A stretch of 7,540 nucleotides of DNA from contig CAMDZU010000056.1 in the NCBI GenBank assembly GCA_945910715.1, forward strand, positions 1 through 7,540, in the 5' to 3' direction. Of this stretch, positions 5,759 to 7,540 are shown in pieces. Below the pieces are notes generated by a model. It ran no database searches. It had not been told where the DNA came from and saw nothing but the letters and a program-made list of their open reading frames with translations. Made by a program: the position numbers and the translations under genes. Position 1 is the first letter of the stretch. Every line of letters starts with the position of its first letter. This DNA comes from an uncultured Clostridia bacterium. GTDB lineage: Bacteria > Bacillota > Clostridia > Oscillospirales > Ruminococcaceae.

Positions 5759-5834
5759 TGGAGCTTGTGACGGGACTCGAACCTGCGACCTGCGCATTAC
5801 GAATGCGCTGCACTACCAACTGTGCTACACAAGC
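5759..5834 (-). tRNA. tRNA-Thr(CGT)
   Basis: A 76-nt cloverleaf with encoded CCA (5761-5759). Acceptor GCTTGTG pairs with CACAAGC, the T loop is TTCGAGT, and the anticodon stem GCGCA/TGCGC encloses loop TTCGTAA, so the anticodon is CGT (plus-strand 5799-5801) reading ACG. Its 3' end faces the integrase 142 bp away, the usual arrangement when an element has integrated into a tRNA 3' end. The gene is intact. Confidence 0.95.
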
Positions 5835-5843
5835 GACTTGCTA

Positions 5844-5872
5844 TTGCAATAAAACAGAAAATGTGCTACAAT
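5844..5872 (+). promoter_or_regulatory. Promoter of SipW-like gene
   Basis: TTGCAA (5844-5849), 17-bp spacer, TACAAT (5867-5872) with extended -10 TG at 5864-5865. The start would be near 5879. It lies within the leader region of the oppositely transcribed tRNA-Thr, so the two transcripts could overlap at their 5' ends. Confidence 0.65.
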
Positions 5873-5889
5873 AAAAATGCAACATATAT

Positions 5890-5918
5890 ATAATATACCA
5901 AAAAAGCGAATTTGTCAA
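5890..5918 (-). promoter_or_regulatory. Promoter of tRNA-Thr
   Basis: On the minus strand: consensus TTGACA (5918-5913), 17-bp spacer, TATTAT (5895-5890; one mismatch). The predicted start near 5883 leaves a leader of about 49 bases before the mature tRNA. Confidence 0.8.
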
Positions 5919-5932
5919 GATGGGGTGGTAAT

Positions 5933-7078
5933 ATAAATACAAAAAATAAAGCAGGCGTCGTTATTTTGTGGATAATTGCAGGAATAATGCTAATTGCGGC
6001 ACTTTTTCTCATAACGGTTGCGGTAGTGTTTTCGGTTGGTGGAGAAGCGCCGAGCCTTTTCGGATACAACATTTACCTTGTTAAGACGGATGCATTCAGC
6101 GTGGTTGCAAACGGTGACGCAATAATAACGGAAAAGGTCAATCCCGATGAAATTAACAGCGGAAATATCGTCATTTTTTCAGACAATGACAGGACTATAA
6201 TCGGCGAAATGCAGTCAAGTGCCCTTGTTGAGGGGATTTACAGCTTCTCAGTCAAGGACGAGAACGGAGCACTCTATACCCTTACCCAGTCCCAGATTAT
6301 CGGCAAGGCAATGTACGTTTCGCCAATTCTTGGGGTGGTTATTTCCTTTGTTTCATCGCCCTTGGGACTGCTGATGATTGCGGTTATTCCTTGCTTTATC
6401 ATCATTCTTTTTGAAATATACAAGCTGTTCCATAAGGACGACGAGGAGCCAATTATTGAGCCAATCCGCAAGCAGGACGAAATACCCACCTACATACCAA
6501 AGTCAAAAAGCGTGGCCGCAAATGCCTATAAAAGCAGCGTAAACAGCAATGCCGAAGCGGAAAAGCAAGACGTTTCCAAAGGTGATTTTTCAGCTGCAAG
6601 GGTTGAGGATTTGCCGAAATACGCTCCCTACAAGCGGAACCGTCAGGGCTATAACAACGATGACGTGCTGTTTACGGGACCCCAGAGGAAAAAGCAGACG
6701 GATAGCAGAGAGCAAATGCCTCTGTCCCAGAAGAAGCTCAACGAGGCAATTGCCGCCACAAAAGCGGAGCACCGTATTGCTGAGGAGAAGCTTGCCGCAC
6801 AGACAGCGCCCGTGGTTGACAATATAACCGAAAAGGCGGATTTACCCATAAGCAAGCCCAACGAGCAGCCTGTACAAGCAGATAATGACAGCAGCGAAAA
6901 GGAAGAGGCGGTAAAGACCTATTCCCCGAAAGCACAACCGAGATTTCTCCGCCGTGAGCAGAAGAAGCCAACCGATAACTCAGAACGGCTGGACAAGCTT
7001 TTGCAGGACGAAGGCGATGATGACAGCGATTTTAACATTGACGACATTTTAGAGAGCCTTGACAAAAGGAACAAGTGA
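5933..7078 (+). CDS. SipW-like membrane protein, probable inactive signal peptidase with long polar tail
   Basis: 381 aa from 5933. One membrane segment near the N terminus (about 7-36) and a hydrophobic hairpin or second segment (about 125-165) bracket an extracytoplasmic domain resembling SipW-type signal peptidase I. The block GYNIYLVKTDAFS...NGD...INSGNIVIF aligns with the family's VLSGSM...GD...VGDVITF. The catalytic Ser position is Ala or Asp (KTDA), and the His-Arg of the usual THRI is replaced (TIIGEM). Peptidase activity is therefore unlikely. About 215 polar, Lys/Glu/Pro/Ser-rich residues follow, ending in an acidic stretch (DEGDDDSDFNIDD). Start choice: GGGGTGGT (5922-5929) lies three bases before ATA at 5933, giving the natural-looking N terminus NTKNK before the membrane helix. 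The alternative TTG at 5912 has no ribosome binding site and overlaps the tRNA-Thr -35. Function unknown; it looks like a host gene. Confidence 0.72.
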   Translation: MNTKNKAGVVILWIIAGIMLIAALFLITVAVVFSVGGEAPSLFGYNIYLVKTDAFSVVANGDAIITEKVNPDEINSGNIVIFSDNDRTIIGEMQSSALVEGIYSFSVKDENGALYTLTQSQIIGKAMYVSPILGVVISFVSSPLGLLMIAVIPCFIIILFEIYKLFHKDDEEPIIEPIRKQDEIPTYIPKSKSVAANAYKSSVNSNAEAEKQDVSKGDFSAARVEDLPKYAPYKRNRQGYNNDDVLFTGPQRKKQTDSREQMPLSQKKLNEAIAATKAEHRIAEEKLAAQTAPVVDNITEKADLPISKPNEQPVQADNDSSEKEEAVKTYSPKAQPRFLRREQKKPTDNSERLDKLLQDEGDDDSDFNIDDILESLDKRNK

Positions 7079-7092
7079 AAGCGGTAACATTT

Positions 7093-7140
7093 CCGCCGGA
7101 CATATTACCTGGGTTATCAGGTGAAAGGTCCGGCGGTTTT
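7093..7140 (+). terminator. Terminator of SipW-like gene
   Basis: A 9-bp GC-rich outer stem (CCGCCGGAC at 7093-7101, GTCCGGCGG at 7128-7136) followed by TTTT. A smaller hairpin (ACCTG...CAGGT) sits in the loop. It begins 14 bases after the stop codon. Confidence 0.85.
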
Positions 7141-7160
7141 GTGTTCGTAATTAAATGGAC

Positions 7161-7195
7161 AAAAATAAAAGCCCAGCGCTTAGCTGAGCTTTTTT
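7161..7195 (-). terminator. Terminator of tRNA cluster (bidirectional by shape)
   Basis: Hairpin AAAAGC-C-CAGC, loop GCTTA, GCTG-A-GCTTTT (7167-7193). Leftwards it ends in a TTTTATTTTT tract, suiting the tRNA cluster to its right. Rightwards it ends in six T. Confidence 0.75.
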
Positions 7196-7210
7196 GCCGA
7201 GGTACTCGAC

Positions 7211-7284
7211 TGGCAGGGGTGGTAGGAATCGAACCCACGTCAAAGGTTTTGGAGACCCCTATTCTACCATTGAACCACACCCCT
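7211..7284 (-). tRNA. tRNA-Trp(CCA)
   Basis: 74 nt including encoded CCA. Acceptor AGGGGTG/CACCCCT, discriminator G, T loop TTCGATT, anticodon loop CTCCAAA with anticodon CCA (plus strand 7250-7252). It is the last gene of the leftward tRNA cluster, 6 bp after tRNA-Met. Confidence 0.95.
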
Positions 7285-7290
7285 ACGGTA

Positions 7291-7367
7291 TGGTGCGCCA
7301 TCAGGGACTCGAACCCCGGACCAACCGGTTATGAGCCGGTAGCTCTAACCAACTGAGCTAATGGCGC
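7291..7367 (-). tRNA. tRNA-Met(CAT), elongator type
   Basis: 77 nt including encoded CCA. Acceptor GCGCCAT/ATGGCGC, discriminator A, anticodon stem ACCGG/CCGGT with loop CTCATAA, T loop TTCGAGT. The anticodon is CAT. It lacks the CGCGGG start and GGG/CCC stem pairs of initiator tRNA. A tRNA-Ile2 with lysidine-modified CAT cannot be excluded from sequence alone. Confidence 0.88.
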
Positions 7368-7372
7368 AAAGC

Positions 7373-7447
7373 TGGTGACTCGTGAGGGAATCGAACCCTC
7401 GTTGCCGGCGTGAGAGGCCGGTGTCTTGACCGCTTGACCAACGAGCC
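7373..7447 (-). tRNA. tRNA-Glu(CTC)
   Basis: 75 nt including encoded CCA. Acceptor GGCTCGT/ACGAGTC (one G-T pair), D arm GGTCAAGCGGTCAAGAC typical of tRNA-Glu, anticodon stem CCGGC/GCCGG, loop CTCTCAC with anticodon CTC reading GAG. Confidence 0.94.
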
Positions 7448-7455
7448 ATACAAAT

Positions 7456-7480
7456 AAAGAATAGGCGAGGCCTATTCTTT
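7456..7480 (-). terminator. Hairpin between tRNA-Lys and tRNA-Glu, possible terminator
   Basis: Perfect 11-bp stem (AAAGAATAGGC at 7456-7466, GCCTATTCTTT at 7470-7480) with a 3-base loop. Read leftwards, the direction of the tRNAs, it is followed by TTTATTTG, a weak terminator tail. Too little room remains before tRNA-Glu for a separate promoter, so partial read-through or a processing role is likely. Confidence 0.5.
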
Positions 7481-7485
7481 AAGTC

Positions 7486-7540
7486 TGGTACACCTTCAGG
7501 GACTCGAACCCAGGACCCACTGATTAAGAGTCAGTTGCTC
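7486..7540 (-). tRNA. tRNA-Lys(CTT), 5' part cut by window edge
   Basis: The 3' 55 nt are present with encoded CCA (7488-7486). Acceptor 3' strand AAGGTGT, T arm with TTCGAGT, anticodon stem ACTGA/TCAGT and loop CTCTTAA give anticodon CTT. The D arm and 5' acceptor strand lie beyond 7540. Confidence 0.92.

Noticed and set aside
5759..5834. tRNA-Thr as a truncated or pseudo tRNA from integration
   Set aside because: All stems pair, the anticodon loop is normal, CCA is encoded, and promoter and terminator are present.
5821..5870. TGTGCTACA repeated at 5821-5829 and 5862-5870
   Set aside because: The first copy is part of the tRNA-Thr 5' region and the second overlaps a -10 box; nine bases in a short span is weak evidence for an att or operator site.
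7075..7356. Plus-strand open frame with VGIEPTSK and IRDSNPGP-like strings
   Set aside because: It is the antisense translation of tRNA-Trp and tRNA-Met, a well-known artefact; it also runs through two terminators.

Overview
The window looks like a piece of a low-to-mid GC Firmicutes chromosome, most like a gut Clostridia (Ruminococcus/Oscillospiraceae type). The reasons are strong AGGAGG-type ribosome binding sites, consensus sigma-A promoters, tRNA genes with encoded CCA, and the style of the integrase, excisionase and CHC2 proteins. The genus is a guess from style; no search was possible.

Positions 1 to about 5758 hold one end of an integrated mobile element. Two divergent units leave a shared control region at 3429-3543. 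Rightward run an XRE-type repressor (3544-4431) and, overlapping its 3' end, a tyrosine integrase (4403-5617). Leftward run a helix-turn-helix protein (2740-3384), an excisionase-like protein (2481-2717), a stand-alone CHC2 zinc-finger protein (1919-2470) and a D5/SF3 replicative helicase (291-1940). They end at an extremely AT-rich non-coding stretch (1-290) flanked by inverted repeats, which looks like a replication origin. This order (int and repressor one way; regulator, xis, primase-like protein, rep and ori the other) is the layout of phage-inducible chromosomal islands such as SaPIs. The packaging or interference genes and the second att site would lie left of the window, so the satellite assignment is an inference.

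The control region is the most striking part. Two extended -10 promoters face each other with their -10 boxes one base apart, and one dyad (GTGCTAT-N7-ATAGCAC) covers both. Polymerase should be able to use only one at a time, and a repressor dimer on the dyad could block both: a compact lysogeny/induction switch. The repressor has no visible S24 protease domain, so SOS self-cleavage is unlikely.

At its right end the integrase is followed by a terminator, a tandem 11-bp repeat (candidate integrase arm sites) and the 3' end of a tRNA-Thr(CGT) gene on the minus strand, a typical integration target. No copy of the tRNA 3' end is visible at the left of the window.

Positions 5835-7540 look like host chromosome. 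A SipW-like membrane protein lacks the signal peptidase catalytic residues, carries a long polar tail and may start at an AUA codon. Next come two terminators and a leftward tRNA cluster: Lys(CTT, cut by the window edge), Glu(CTC), Met(CAT) and Trp(CCA).
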